NCBI RefSeq assembly: GCF_003286085.1
Contig: NW_020825298.1
Location: forward strand, 12,276,001-12,340,000
Length of the DNA: 64,000 nucleotides
Reading direction: 5' to 3'
DNA from: Drosophila persimilis
Taxonomy: Eukaryota > Arthropoda > Insecta > Diptera > Drosophilidae
Each line of letters begins with the position of its first letter. The stretch's first letter is position 1. The position numbers and the translations under genes were made by a program. The notes under the pieces were generated by a model, which saw nothing but the letters and a program-made list of their open reading frames with translations, was not told the DNA's origin and did no database searches. Below, in pieces: positions 10,675 to 29,124 of this stretch.

Positions 10675-12273
10675 GTGTCCCCGATTCGCGCGTTAGTTGG
10701 TAATTTCTTTTTCAATTTTGTGGGAGCATACATTTTACCAATGTACAACCAATAAACCCAACATAAATAAACTGGAAATCAACTATTTTATAGAATACTA
10801 GAAGAAATGGAGAAGTTTTTGATAAAGCTGCCCAAAGGCGGGGGAGTTGAAGCTTTTAAAAGTTTACAGGAAAGCAGGATTGGTGGAATATATTGCACAT
10901 GCGATATACATTTGCACACATTTTAATGTATGTATGTATGCATTTAATGAACATTGATTACACTTGTTGATTCCTCTCGTATGCAATCGGAATAAGTCGA
11001 TTCGGTATTGTACATTCCCCCGCACACAAACACACTCGCAGAAAAGCTTATGTACATGGCGGCGCGCATGCATTAAAAGCGCTGATAGTCGCCAGCTGCT
11101 CGTCACTAGCGGCCCTTTTTTCAGCGCGGACGGTTCTGTTCTTCTGTTTATTTGGTTTTTTATATTTTTGCGTTGCCAACGCCGCACAACGACAGGCCAA
11201 CGTTGGACAGGCCGTGTGTGTGTGCCGTGCCGTTCCGGCTCTACAAAATCTCTTGTTTCCCACGTTCCACGGGAGTAATTCGCCAGTTTTTGTTATTGTT
11301 AAATGTAAACAATATTTAAAACAAATGTACGTACACCGTTTAGCTAGCCTAGCGCATATTCATGCCAATTATTATAATTGTGTTGTGTTTAAAGATGATT
11401 TGGTAATTTGTGTACGTGAAAAATCCATGTGATTAGATAATTTACAGGCAAGCAAATGCGCAAACCTCATCGAATTGGCCTTTATCTGAAATGAATTTTA
11501 GTTTATTCTGCGATTAAGCGATTTTCGGCGTTATATGCTTTGTACATACATATGCTAATTTTTTCGTTCAGTTACAACGTGGTACGGTATGCTGTACGCA
11601 CCCACACAGTTGTACTGAAGAAGAAACGGTAAAGGCATGCCTATTTTCGGTCAAATGAATGAAACAAACGACAGGGGAAAGGAAAGGAAAGGAGAGAGAG
11701 AAGCAACAAGGCGCAATGGCGCCCGCTTGCATGTCAATAACTGTTCCCTTCCAGAAAGTTGTGCGGGAAAGTTCCCGGGAAGGAAATTAATTAAATATCA
11801 TCCTAATGACGCATCGTGATGAGGCCCTCGGCGACGACCCCCACATACATAAATAAGTAGATACATACATCATAAACAGTCGTCAAGACAACACGAATTC
11901 GATTCGCTTTCCTGATAAGTAAAACAAAAAAAGGCATGTTTGGATAAGTCAATTCGCGGTTGTTTTCAAGGGAAAAGGGGCGATGCCGATTACGAATTCA
12001 TCCACTCACCAGAATTGGTTTTATATCTATACAATGACTGGTTGCGTGGTTTTCCTTTTAAAAATGCAAGTGTGGCTTATACCGATGCATCTTTTGACCC
12101 TGAATATTCATATTCGGAGCTTTTTGCAAACAGGGAATCGTTGCACACACCTTATACCTTATGATAACAAGATATCTTATACACACATTACATTACCATC
12201 TTGAAACCTTGACCTTAGCCTGAAATATATATATTTGTATTTATTTTAGAGTTCCTTTAGCTAGAAAAACAAA
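10675..12273. other. Gene-free interval between RpS13 and the ABC transporter pair
   Basis: No recognisable coding sequence was seen. The interval is A/T-rich with short CA tracts. It contains a Su(H)-like site (CGTGGGAA on the minus strand near 11260) and the RpS13 polyadenylation signals. It also marks the change from 29B-type genes on its left to 37B-type genes on its right. Confidence 0.5.
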
Positions 12274-15200
12274 ATGCAGTCGATTAAGACAGCAGATTTG
12301 CCGGAAAATCCGCGAGAGAGTTCCAATTTTGTATCAGCAGCATGCTTCTGGTAAGTAGAAACATTCCCCGGAATGTTAAGGATCAAATAGTATTAAATCC
12401 GTACATTTTCTTAGGTATACCATGCCCATATTTATCAAGGGGCGCAAGAACACGTTGGACACTACGGATCTGTATAGAGCCCTAAGAGAGCACAAGTCTG
12501 GTATGTTAAATAATATGATGAAATAGTACGCCACACCACATGATGGAATGGTTGGTGATGTTTAACATTTTAAATTATTTTCAAATTCCATTATCAACGA
12601 TCCATATCGATTCGAGAACATATCAGTTTTACGGCTTAAGACAATGAGTTGTCGTCACATAAGATAGCAAATGGGGAAATTAGATATTCCTACTGTTCAC
12701 TGTTTTGTTCGTCAGTTCCTAGATTATAAAATCTTGTCTACTCATGGTAACTGCCTTATAGTTTCGCCTCGTACTGTATGTAATCACGAGAACCAATCAT
12801 TTGACGGATCGATGTACATAGTACATACATACATACATACATATGTTCGTTGACCGCGTAAATTGATGTGTGCTCTTTATTTTTTGTTGGTTTTAATTGT
12901 TCCGTGAGCTGTGCATTTTTTTTTTTCATTTTCTCAAATTGATAGCCGTGTCTGTCCTGGGGCATTGATTGTTTTCGTAATCCGAATAAATAGAGCCGAT
13001 CCGTACCGTAGCCCCAATCAATTCCGTATCTTTGATTAATTTGCATTACTCTTTGCAGAGACCCTGGGCAACAAATTGTGCGCTTCCTGGGAACGAGAGC
13101 AGCTGCAGGGCGCCAAAAGGCGTCCCAATCTGCTCCGGGCACTGCTACGCGTCTTTGGCTGGTACTTTGGGCTGCTTGGACTGGTGCTGTTCATCCTGGA
13201 GCTGGGTCTGCGCACGCTGCAACCGCTTTTCCTGCTCAAACTTATATCATACTATTCTCATGGCTCGGAGTCGGAGTCGATCGAGGCGGCGTACTACTAT
13301 GCGGGCGGTGTAATCCTGTGCAGTGCTTTCAATGTAATCATCATGCATCCGTATATGCTGGGCACCATGCACGTAGGTCAGTAATCAATGGTTTGACTCC
13401 TTAAAAATATAAATAATTCCGGTTTGAATCCCTTTTAGGTTTAAAAATGCGTGTGGGAATGTGCAGCATGATCTATCGCAAAGCCTTGCGGCTGAGTAAA
13501 ACCGCACTGGGAGACACCACAGCTGGTCATGTGGTTAATCTGATGTCCAACGATGTGGGACGCCTGGATTTGGCAACCATATTTGTGCATTACTTGTGGG
13601 TGGGACCACTGGAGACGGTTTTTATAACATTTCTCATGTACCAGGAGGTGAGCAGAGACGGCGAGCGATAATCTTTTGACCTAGCATTTATTCACCTAAT
13701 TTTTTGTCAGATTGGGATTGCCGCCGTGTTTGGTGTGGCCTTTATGCTGCTGTTCATCCCGCTGCAGGCCTATCTGGGCAAGAAGACCTCTGTGCTGCGT
13801 CTGCGAACCGCACTGCGGACGGACGAGCGGGTGCGGATGATGAATGAGATCATATCGGGTATACAGGTGATCAAGATGTATGCCTGGGAGCTGCCGTTCG
13901 AGACGATGGTGGCGTATGCCCGCAAAAAGGAGATCAATGCCATACGACACGTGTCCTACATACGCGGCATCCTGCTCTCGTTCATCATCTTCTTAACGCG
14001 CGTCTCCATATTCCTCAGTCTGGTGGGATACGTGCTGCTGGGCACATTCCTCACGCCCGAGATTGCCTTCCTGATCACCGCCTACTACAATATCCTGCGC
14101 ACAACGATGACTGTTTTCTTTCCCCAAGGCATCTCCCAGATGGCCGAGACTCTGGTCTCCATCAAACGCGTGGAGAAATATATGCTGTCCGACGAGACGG
14201 ACGTATCGGACAAGAGTGTGGATTGGCCGCTGGACACGCCGGGCAGCAATCAGGCGACTGTTCACGCTGAAACAGAGGAGGACCACGACGAAGTCGAGGA
14301 TAAGCTATTACCCTCACCCCTGCCGATGCCCGTACCTGTGCCGCTGGGCAAGATCAATGAGAATGCCGTTCTATCCGAAGCGGGTATTATTATCAACGGG
14401 CTGAAGGCCAAGTGGGATGTCCACTCGCCCGACTACACTCTTAATGGCGTAAACCTGCGCGTCCAGCCAGGCACCATGTTGGGCATTGTGGGACGCACTG
14501 GCTCTGGCAAATCCAGTCTCATACAGGCGATACTCGGTGAACTGCGTTCCGAGTCGGGAGAGATCAAGGTGAATGGCTCAATGTCGTATGCTTCCCAGGA
14601 GCCGTGGCTCTTCTCCGGCACCGTGCGACAGAATATACTCTTTGGCCAGCCCATGGACCGGCGTCGCTACACGAAGGTGGTAAAGAAGTGCGCCCTGGAA
14701 CGTGACTTTGAGCTGCTGCCGTTCAAAGACAAGACAATTGTAGGTGAACGCGGTGCCTCGCTGTCCGGCGGCCAGAAGGCGAGAATTAGTCTGGCGCGAG
14801 CCGTTTATCGAGAGACCTCCATATACCTGCTCGATGATCCCCTCAGCGCCGTCGACACCCATGTGGCCCGCCATCTCTTCGAGCAGTGTATGCGCGGCTA
14901 TCTGAGAGAGCGCATAGTCATTTTGGCCACCCATCAGCTGCAGTTTCTGCAGCAAGCCGACCAGATCGTCATCATGGACAAGGGCCAGGTGAGCGCCGTG
15001 GGAACGTACGAGTCGTTGCGCGATTCCGGTGTGGACTTTGCCTCAATGCTGAACGAAGAGGCACGCGAAGAACAGACGGAGGAACGCTCGCGCTCTCGGT
15101 CTGGCAGTCAGGTCGATCATCGACGCAACAGCGAGATATCTCTCGTATCTGTAACCGATTCCGTGCTAGATGCCGGCGCAGATCAAATGGTCCAGCAGGA

Positions 15201-17377
15201 GCGGCAGACGGAGGGTCGCATAGGCTTGGGCCTGTACAATAAGTACTTCAAAGCTGGCGGCGGTTTCTTTGCCTTCTTCGTGATGATGGCTTTCTGTGTG
15301 TTCTCGCAGATCTTGGCATCGATGGGGGATTACTTTCTATCATATTGGTAAGGGGTCAAGTATGGGCTGTAGAGAACCGCATGAGTAATGTCCAACCATC
15401 TTTTTTATAGGGTCACCAAGAAAGGAAACGATGCTGTGCTTTCCAGCAATGCAAAGAATGATACAGTGAGCTCTTCTCCCATGCTAGAGAACCGTCTCTC
15501 CCACTGGCTGAATGAGCAGGGCTTGCCTGTGGACGCTGAAATGCTGGACACCTACATATTCACGCTGATTACGATTCTGACCATTGTCGTAACGGTGGCA
15601 CGTTCATTTCTGTTCTTCAATCTGGCCATGAAGGCCTCCATAAGTCTGCACAATTCCATGTTTCACGGCATTAGCCGTGCTGCCATGTATTTCTTTAACA
15701 CGAATCCGTCCGGACGCATTTTGAATCGTTTCTCCAAGGACATGGGCCAGGTGGATGAGATACTGCCCGCCGTCATGATGGATGTCATACAGATCTTTCT
15801 CGCACTGGCCGGCATTGTCATTGTCATAGCGATTGTCAATCCGCTGTTTCTCATACCCACGGTTGTGCTGGGAATTATTTTCTATCAATTGCGGACTTTC
15901 TATCTGAAAACCTCACGTGATGTCAAGCGCTTGGAGGCCATCAGTAAGTGCTAAACCATTTATTTTGGGGGTTTTCATTGTTTTTTCACACCTTTTTTGC
16001 TGCAGCTCGCTCGCCGGTGTACTCGCATTTGGCTGCCTCGCTGACGGGCCTCTCCACCATTCGTGCCTTTGGAGCACAGCGTGTGCTGGAAGCAGAGTTC
16101 GACAATTATCAGGATATGCACAGCTCCGCCTTCTACATGTTTATAAGCACATCGCGCGCCTTTGGCTACTGGCTGGACTGTTTCTGTGTTATTTATATAG
16201 CGATAATCACACTCAGTTTCTTTGTCTATCCGCCGGCCAATGGCGGCGATGTGGGTCTGGCCATTACACAGGTGCGCTCCGGACAATACCTTATCGCCCA
16301 AAGCCATGTCTTACTTATCTTACCAACTCTTTACAGGCCATGGGCATGACGGGAATGGTCCAGTGGGGCATGCGTCAGTCTGCCGAGCTGGAGAACACAA
16401 TGACTGCCGTGGAGCGAGTGGTTGAATACGAGGACATTGAGCCAGAGGGAGAACTGGAAGCATCCACGCCGGAGAAGAAACCACCCAAGTCATGGCCCGC
16501 TGAGGGAAAGATTATGTTCGACGAGCTGAGCTTGCGCTATGTACCAGATCCCAAGGCAGAGTACGTGCTCAAGTCGCTGAATTTCGTTATCCAACCGCGT
16601 GAAAAGGTTGGAATCGTGGGACGCACGGGAGCGGGCAAGTCCTCCCTGATCAATGCCCTGTTTCGATTGTCCTACAACGATGGATCCATACTGATTGATA
16701 AGCGGGACACGAATGCGATGGGATTGCACGATCTGCGCAGCAAGATATCAATCATTCCACAGGAACCGGTGCTATTCTCAGGAACAATGCGCTACAATTT
16801 GGATCCTTTCGATGAGTACAAAGATGAGAAACTGTGGCGCTCCTTGGAGGAGGTGAAGCTTAAGGAAGTTGTGGCCGATCTGCCCAGTGGACTGCAGAGC
16901 AAAATAACCGAAGGTGGCACAAACTTCAGCGTGGGTCAGCGTCAGTTGGTGTGCCTGGCCCGTGCCATTCTGCGCGAGAATCGCATTCTGGTAATGGACG
17001 AGGCCACGGCCAATGTGGATCCCCAGACGGATGGTCTCATCCAGACTACCATTCGCAACAAGTTCAAGGACTGCACTGTCCTGACGATTGCCCATCGGCT
17101 TCACACTATCATGGACTCGGACAAGGTGCTGGTCATGGATGCCGGCAGAGTGGTGGAGTTTGGTGCGCCATACGAGCTGTTGACAGTCGCAGATACCAAG
17201 GTGTTCCACGGCATGGTCAAGCAGACGGGTCAGGCCACATACGATGGCCTACTGAAGGTCGCACAAAAGGTAAGCCCATGTTATATTTACTCGGTAAATA
17301 ACTGAATTTACATTCAACATTTATTTGTTCAGGCCTTTGAAGACGCCCAGAAGCAAAGTCGGCGTCTGCCCTCTTGA
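12274..17377 (+). CDS. ABCC4/MRP4-like full ABC transporter, tandem copy 1
   Basis: Nine exons join in phase (12274-12350, 12415-12500, 13059-13376, 13439-13647, 13711-15347, 15411-15943, 16006-16271, 16337-17269, 17333-17377), giving 1367 aa. The layout is TMD1-NBD1-TMD2-NBD2 without an extra N-terminal TMD0, as in ABCC4. NBD1 has Walker [10 protein letters not shown] (about residue 490), signature LSGGQ (about 580) and Walker [11 protein letters not shown], with the catalytic glutamate replaced by Asp as in other ABCC proteins. NBD2 has GRTGAGKSS (about 1135), a variant signature FSVGQ (about 1240) and [11 protein letters not shown] with Glu present. It is likely a plasma-membrane exporter of organic anions or conjugates; the substrate is unknown. 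It probably corresponds to a D. melanogaster 37B gene such as CG31792 or CG31793 (from memory). Confidence 0.93.
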
Positions 17378-18648
17378 GACTCGGCGAATACATAACAAAG
17401 AAAACTAGGAATTGTCAAGGAATTGAGCCGAGGTGCTAGTAACCCAATCCGTCGTCGGCATTATATATGTAGCTTAAATGTAGTTTTAATGTTTTTGAAT
17501 CTGTGAGTTTTTTGTATGAATGTTTCGTATTTTGTGTGAATTAATATATGTATGTATGTATGTATATATGTATGGATGGATATGGATCTATCCACTTTAT
17601 TGAGCCCGAAGTTATAGATCAATTCTTCGAGTTGCTTTGGAATCTGTTGCTATATTTAATATTTGTATTTATTTAAATGTATATAAGTGCAAAGAATAAG
17701 TGCCTTCATAAAGAAATAAAGTTTATACATTATATACCCGAATGTGATTTAGTTTTGATTTAAAGTAGAAGCACCTTAAAAAATATATAAAATGTTTGTA
17801 TTTACGTTTGATAGCACTTACCGTAGCTTTATCAATTTATATTGTTTACTTTTCAAAAGCCACTCAATCAGCCTTTAATTTGATTGTGTATTGATGTTAT
17901 CGATTGGCTGGATGGGACTTTTGAAATGGTTAAATCTTTTGGCGCCGCGTCATAAAAGTCCACCCCAAAGAGCACACTATACAAATAAGATACTAAAAAT
18001 GCCGAAAAAACATTCATACTCTTGCACTAAAAATGCCCCCACACAAACACACATGTAGAAGCACATAGATATGATCGTATGACACTACACTTAACTATCA
18101 CTCTTATCTGAAGGACAGAAAAAGACTGATACATAAATCTAAATTACGCTTTATTATTATCCCGGCTATTTCAAGAGTAGATCGAATAAAAATCTACATA
18201 TATATATCTCCCTCGCGTTGAACGCTTTTTTCGCGTATGTAGTGTCATACGGCCATAATCCAAATGGCGAGCAGCTGATTTCAGCTTATATTGATTTTTT
18301 TGTTTTGGTAGCTTTTGGTGCGGCGGAGCGACATGAACGAACAGAATGATTGGAAAAGCGGGGCGTCGTGGTTGGCTTAAGTGCTCGGTTTTTTGATTTC
18401 AACTTGTTGAATGGAAAGTTTTTTGGGTGTTTAATTTGATATCACGTGGCCGCGCTTGAATAAATATATATTTCAACAACATTATCCTAACATCCTAATG
18501 CTGGAACTGTAGAGAGCGCTGCAACGGTATCAGCGACAGCTACAGCATAGCCTGTGATGAAATTCTCCCTTTTTGTGTGGTGATGAAATAGCATCTCGCC
18601 GGAAGTGATTCCCAAGCATATTTTTGTGTTAAAATAGTTAAAAAAAGC
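17378..18648. other. Spacer between tandem ABC transporter genes
   Basis: It contains the 3'UTR of copy 1, with AATAAA at about 17715, and the upstream region of copy 2. The rest is A/T-rich with short TA/TG tracts, and no further gene was seen. Confidence 0.6.
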
Positions 18649-23783
<5,135 letters not shown>

Positions 23784-23962
23784 ATGGAAAAACACCTGAA
23801 ATCATTGGGTAAGTAATATATATATAAGTAATATATAAATATGGGCACACATGCCACAAACATTTTGACTAAAGTTAGGAATTTCTAACAGTTGAGGGTC
23901 CTCCGGCGCCGCTGTGCCAGATCCGTGGTCTCACCGCATGGCATGGCGTTCCTCCGTGTTAA
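23784..23962 (+). CDS. Candidate two-exon small ORF (31 aa)
   Basis: An ATG at 23784 opens eight codons that end in GTAAGT (donor at 23809). An acceptor at 23891 continues in the same frame (exons 23784-23808 and 23892-23962) to a TAA. The peptide starts MEKHLKSLVEGPPAPL and ends WHGVPPC. I do not recognise it. The exon-intron structure and the upstream GGTATATTT element favour a real transcript, but the coding status is uncertain. It could also be the 5' end of a longer gene using another acceptor. Confidence 0.25.
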
Positions 23963-24996
23963 CCTTTTACGACGAATTATTGAATAAATAGTTCTGCACA
24001 CCGAAAGGGGTTCACTACAGCAAATGAATTATACAACATGCAAGCCCGGACCCGGACCCAGACCCGCACGTGACACCCAACGACCCACAGTCATAAAGTT
24101 ATATTTTTGTTGTTGTTGCCGTCCTGAGCTCATCATCGGCTTGGTGGCGTGCGTGCGCACTCGACTCGACCCGTCGTCGCCGCTGCCGTTGCCGCCGAGA
24201 CAATCTGTGGCCTAGCCGGGCTTATAAATGATGCACACAGCGGCACTGGAGTGGGCGTGGGGCGGCCACGGCTGTGTGGGTGTGGGCCGTGTGCTCTGCG
24301 GTGGTGGTGGCGCAGACGTAACTCTTAAGTTCGAGACTTCAACGCTTCGATTGTCGGGCTGTAATTCAACGCCATTTACGTGACCCCCAACCTTCGCAGC
24401 CGCCGTCGACAGTCGTCGTCTGTGCTGGCTGCCGCCGCCAGGCAACGCAGCATGCTGCCAGAAATGATTGCTCTGCAGCATGGGGAGTGGCGCCTCGTCT
24501 CGTCACGGCTCGCCCCCTCCTTCCTTTTCCTCGATGCGTTTTTGGGGTTGTGCAGGCAATGCCGTGCCGCGTGCTGTGACGCCGGATAAGGTCCAACCTT
24601 TGACAAGGACTCCAGCGAATGGCTTCTGCAAGGCTTGCATAATGTGTCCATGCCTATAGCCGTAGTCAAGGGGTTGAGCGGGACTCCCTGCAACGCTAGT
24701 CAAATGGAGTGGCAACTTCCTCATGGACTCGGAAATCTAAGAGTTAATTGGACAACTGATTGGATTAATAATCAACTGCGATTCTGGGATTGTGGTGATT
24801 GAAACAGATTCAAATTCAATATGTTCTTAGGGATCGTTTTATAACATCTAGGCAGGCTTTGATAAAAATGCCTCAGATAAGTCCCCATACAAATTTTACT
24901 GAAACTAACAAAATTTTCCAATGGCTTAAAGATTTGGTTTTCCTATTCAAAAGATCAACAAATTCAGAAAAAAATCTCGCTCTGACTACCATCGCC

Positions 24997-25335
24997 ATGT
25001 CAGACGTTGAGACGACGTTCGATCGCCTGTTGAAACTGCCGGGCGTCATGGGGGCTATACTGGTCAATGGCGAAGGCGAAGCCGTTCGCACATCCATGGA
25101 TTCTACGTCTAGCAGCATATTTGCCGGAAAAATGCGACCGATGGTGAAGATGGCACGGGCGCTAGTGCACGAGGTCGAACCTACGGATGAGCTTACGTAT
25201 CTGCGTATGCGAACCCTCAAGAGTGAGATTCTGGTGGCCGCTGAGAACGAGCACATGATCATACTCGTACAGGATACGAATATTTTGGATGAGGCGCGTA
25301 GGAATAGCTCATCGTCGTCCAAGAAGAGTGAATGA
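24997..25335 (+). CDS. robl37BC: Roadblock/LC7-family dynein light chain
   Basis: Uninterrupted 112-codon frame from an ATG at 24997 (MSDVETTFDRLL). The single Roadblock/LC7 domain covers nearly the whole protein: a GVMGAILVNGEGEAVRTSMD strand-turn region, a central helix (MVKMARALVHEV), and C-terminal strands ending HMIILVQ. A Ser/Lys-rich tail follows. The family forms dimers in dynein intermediate-chain complexes and functions in retrograde transport. Drosophila has several diverged robl paralogues. The 37BC assignment rests on the surrounding 37B genes rather than a sequence search. The frame stays open for 66 further codons upstream (from 24799), but the family start is at 24997. Confidence 0.85.
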   Translation: MSDVETTFDRLLKLPGVMGAILVNGEGEAVRTSMDSTSSSIFAGKMRPMVKMARALVHEVEPTDELTYLRMRTLKSEILVAAENEHMIILVQDTNILDEARRNSSSSSKKSE

Positions 25336-26436
25336 ATTCTGTATGCAATGTGACCATCTTTCCGCCACTCCTCTCCACGCAGCCCCTCCAGCTCCCCCCA
25401 GCTCCAGCTCCCCCTCCCACTCCATCCATCAGGTGGAAGAACTAAAAAATAACAAAATGAACAAAAAGTGCGCAGTGCACGTCATGTGGGCAGCATAAAC
25501 AAAATGGCATAAACAAGCTGCGCCAGCGGGGGGTGGGGGTATGAAGAGTCTTTGCACGAACTCCCGCTTCCCTCTTCCCTTCCCCGCCGCCGCAAATCCC
25601 AAGCACAGAGCAATACAACAAAAGTAAAATTGTGAGAGCAGAGAAAAAGAAAGCACGCAAAAATAAAATTCACATCCAGGCGAGGCAAATTGTATTTGCT
25701 TTTTTTTTTCGTTCATCGGAGTCGTAGTCGGCGGCGGCGGTGGCGGCGTCGTCCTCGTCCTCGTTGCCTCCTTTGGCCTGTGTCCTGTGGCCCCCCACCC
25801 TCCCCCCTTGCCGCGTTCGTTCCAATTGCTGGCAACAACCGGCTGCCGTCACGCCATCAAGCATTCATGCCAGCAACAACAACAGCAGCACAAAACCGAG
25901 GGCCAGGAGCAGGGCAGCCTGTCGCCTGCACACTCGCACACACCCACACATACGCACGCACACCGAGGCAAAAGCTTTACACGCCTCCGCACGCGTCACA
26001 CGAAAGCACGAAACCAATTTAAGCACCCACATTCTCTCACCCAATTAGTCGCACACAGCACAGCAGCAGCAGCAGGAGCAGGAGCAGGAGCAGCACATCG
26101 TCCCCTGCTCCCAGCCCGCTTCATCGTGCGCTTCGCCTGTCGCTGTCCCCATCCCCTGTTTTCGTCCCACGCACACACACATACACTCTGTGGGGCTTGT
26201 TGTCCTCCTCCGCCGAGTCGTTATCCTCGCGTGCGCACGCTGCATACTTTCTGGCAGGGACACGCTGCTGGATGCGATGTCTATATTGGGCTTTGGGGCA
26301 AAATATGTCCTCTTTAAATCCTTAAATATTTATTTCTTCTTTTTTTTAAAGCAAACCCTTTCACCGATCGTTTACCAAGTCATCCCCAAACTAGTTTACA
26401 ATACTTTGAAACCTGTTAGAAAATACAGCCATGTTT

Positions 26437-26549
26437 AGTTTTAGAACATGATCTAGATTGAGAACACACTTAATCCTCGTGCCGTTTTGCAACACTCTTT
26501 CAAAGCCCTAATCGAATGGATCCGTCTTCAGTTTTAGAACATGATCTAG
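26437..26549. repeat. Short direct repeat pair, 20 bp
   Basis: AGTTTTAGAACATGATCTAG occurs exactly at 26437-26456 and again at 26530-26549 in the same orientation, 93 bp apart. Flanks differ. Confidence 0.8.
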
Positions 26550-28502
26550 GTATCATTTAGTCCACACTTCAACCGAAGAATTACTTGTTGTTGTCATTGT
26601 GCCATCATCAACGCCATAAGTAGCAGTCAGCAGTTGCCTCCGTCAGCGCCAGTAAGTTGTCGAAGAGATGGTGGGATGGGGGCCAGGATACAGTGGCACT
26701 GGCAGAGTGGGTGGAGAGTTTGTGCGCAGCCACAAAAACACCAACAACAAAGGGATGGGGTGTCTGTGTGTGTACGTATGTACGGGTGTTGGTGTACGGA
26801 TGGGGACGACCAACAAGCGACACGATAATCTCGCACGTCGCATTTTTAGTTGCCGCTGCCGTTGCCGTTGCCGCACCCACCGCACTGCCGGCTCAGCCAG
26901 CACGAGTCCTGGAGTCTGGCTCTGGCAGAAAGCCAAATGTGGCAAGTGGCTGCTCCTGCTCAGTTGTGTGCCGCCACGGGGGGAGAGAGTGGGGCACGGG
27001 ACCGAGTTTCCTGGAGTGGGTCCGTGTGGTTGGGTGTGAGATTTTGTGTCTGCGCGGGGCGAGCGACCGACAAATGCTTTCGAATTGCCATGACAATCAA
27101 ACCGCTTACAAGTACAGTGGGATAATATGCTAGGATCTTCGCCATTTTCTCACCCAATAATGTATGATCACATTTTCCAACACTGTTTTGGCCTGCATTA
27201 CAATACAATCAGTGGTTTATAAGATTTACTTTTAGCTAAAATTTCGATTATTTCCTATTCCAGGATAAAGAGCAATCATGAGTGTTGTAGCATACTTGTT
27301 GGGGTATTTTTCGTATTTCTCTTCCAGCTGATTAAGGGACCAGAGCACGTTCTGTGCCCCACAACGCCACGCTTCAGTTTCAGTGTGCGCGCCTTTTTCA
27401 TGCCGTTTCGCCGCAGGCTCTCGTCTTGAGTGGTGCGGTGGTGACGGTACGGATGTGTGTGTCCCGCGCTCGCGCTCGGTCTGGGTCTGTTTATTATCGC
27501 CAGCACCCATCAACGACCTCAACTCAACTCGCACCCGCCGGTGCCAGCCACCCTCCCCACCCCCCCCCTGCAACGCGGGTGCAGAACTTTGTCGTTGTCG
27601 CCGCCACCGCCACCCCCGTCGCTCCCGTCGCTCCCGTCACCCCCGTCGCCGTCGTGTTGTCAGGCGAATTCCGTTGCCGCCAACGATGACGATGACAAAT
27701 AAAAAACTTTGGCACGGCACGGAAGCATGCTGGCGGCATTCGCATAACGATGTCGGTGACTGCGACGATGACTCCTTCTCGGCGGAGGCCTGGAGAGGTC
27801 CTCCAACTCCTCCTGCCCCACATCCACCCAATCGCTGCCCATGCTCAAATCCTACTTATAGCCGTAGCCCAAGCCCCGGGACCAGAGCCCCAGACTGGCG
27901 CACTTTTGAAGTTTGAGCTAAGTGACATGCTGTTTATTGTTGAGAGTGTTAAAATGTGCGCCCTGAATCTACACGGTGGCGTTGTGTGAGTATGTGTGTG
28001 AGCTTCTATGCGGAGCAAGAAATTATAATGCCAAGCTTGAACACCGCACGCGCAGGCCGCAACGCCTTAGCCCGAGGTGCACAGGACAAAAAAAATACCT
28101 ACTAGATAGATATTTGAATTCGAGGCTTGTGGCAGCTATGTACATAGTATATAGATAATAGGATTAAAGGACAGGTACTGATTGGGAGAGGAAGATCGCG
28201 AAGAGAGCAAAACAGGCAGATATGCTCTCTCGCAGAGTCTATCAAGCTAGCCCAAGCTTTTTTTCTCATTACCAAAACTACTCCTGTTAAATTCGAATTC
28301 GAATTACACCAAAGAGAAGAAAAGAGATGCAGGTCGATAGCGAGTTTTTCTTTTAGTGTATCTTTTCACTAAAGGTTCTGCATGTTACGGTTCACGTTCT
28401 CGCCGCCATGCCGCCATGCCGCCAAATATACAAACAGACAAGCGACGACGGAATAGGAATGGCTGCTGGTACGACTAGTAGCTATGTAATCCATGAATGT
28501 GC

Positions 28503-28545
28503 CACAGCACAGCACAGCACAGCAGAGCAGAGCACGGCACAGCGC
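28503..28545. repeat. CAGCA/GAGCA pentanucleotide array
   Basis: Tandem AGCAC/AGCAG units form an imperfect simple array (CACAGCACAGCACAGC, then AGAGCAGAGC). Confidence 0.8.
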
Positions 28546-28892
28546 CAAAGTTGCCTGGCGGTTGTGGCAGAAGATGGCAATGGCGATGGCGATGGCTGCC
28601 GTCCATTTGTCCGTGGCACGTACTTTAGAAATTCCATGCAGATGTGCGCCGCACGCCGAGACGTGTGTTTTGATTTTCAGGCAAAAAAGGACGATGGCAA
28701 ATAGCATGGTGCAGGGGAGAAGGAGGCAGAGGGAGGGAGAGGGCGTGGAGAGCAGCCAAGGCAAAGCTCAACGAACGACTGAGCGCGAACCCCAAAGAAA
28801 AACAAGCAGCAGGAGGGATTGGGTTGGGGATGGGGATGCGGTTGAAATTGTTGATGGTTGGAGCTGGAGGAATAAGGCTTTGGCTCTGGGAC

Positions 28893-28920
28893 TGCCACTG
28901 GCACTGGCACTGGCACTGGC
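28893..28920. repeat. CACTGG hexanucleotide repeat
   Basis: About four to five tandem CACTGG units. Confidence 0.8.
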
Positions 28921-29103
28921 AACGCACGAAAGAGCAGCCAAGCGAGCAAGCCGTGAAAAAAGTGTCGACAAAAACAGCAAAGGCAACCGGCAACAGGACG
29001 ACGACTCGCAGAGGATGAGTGGAAGGCCCAAAGGAAAACAGCAGCTGCACTTGTTGGTGTGAGTAACGAGCGATGCGGACGCGCCTTTTCTCCTCTGCTT
29101 TGT

Positions 29104-29124
29104 TGTGTGTGTGTGTGTGTGTGG
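29104..29124. repeat. GT dinucleotide microsatellite
   Basis: An uninterrupted run of about nine to ten GT units. Confidence 0.9.
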
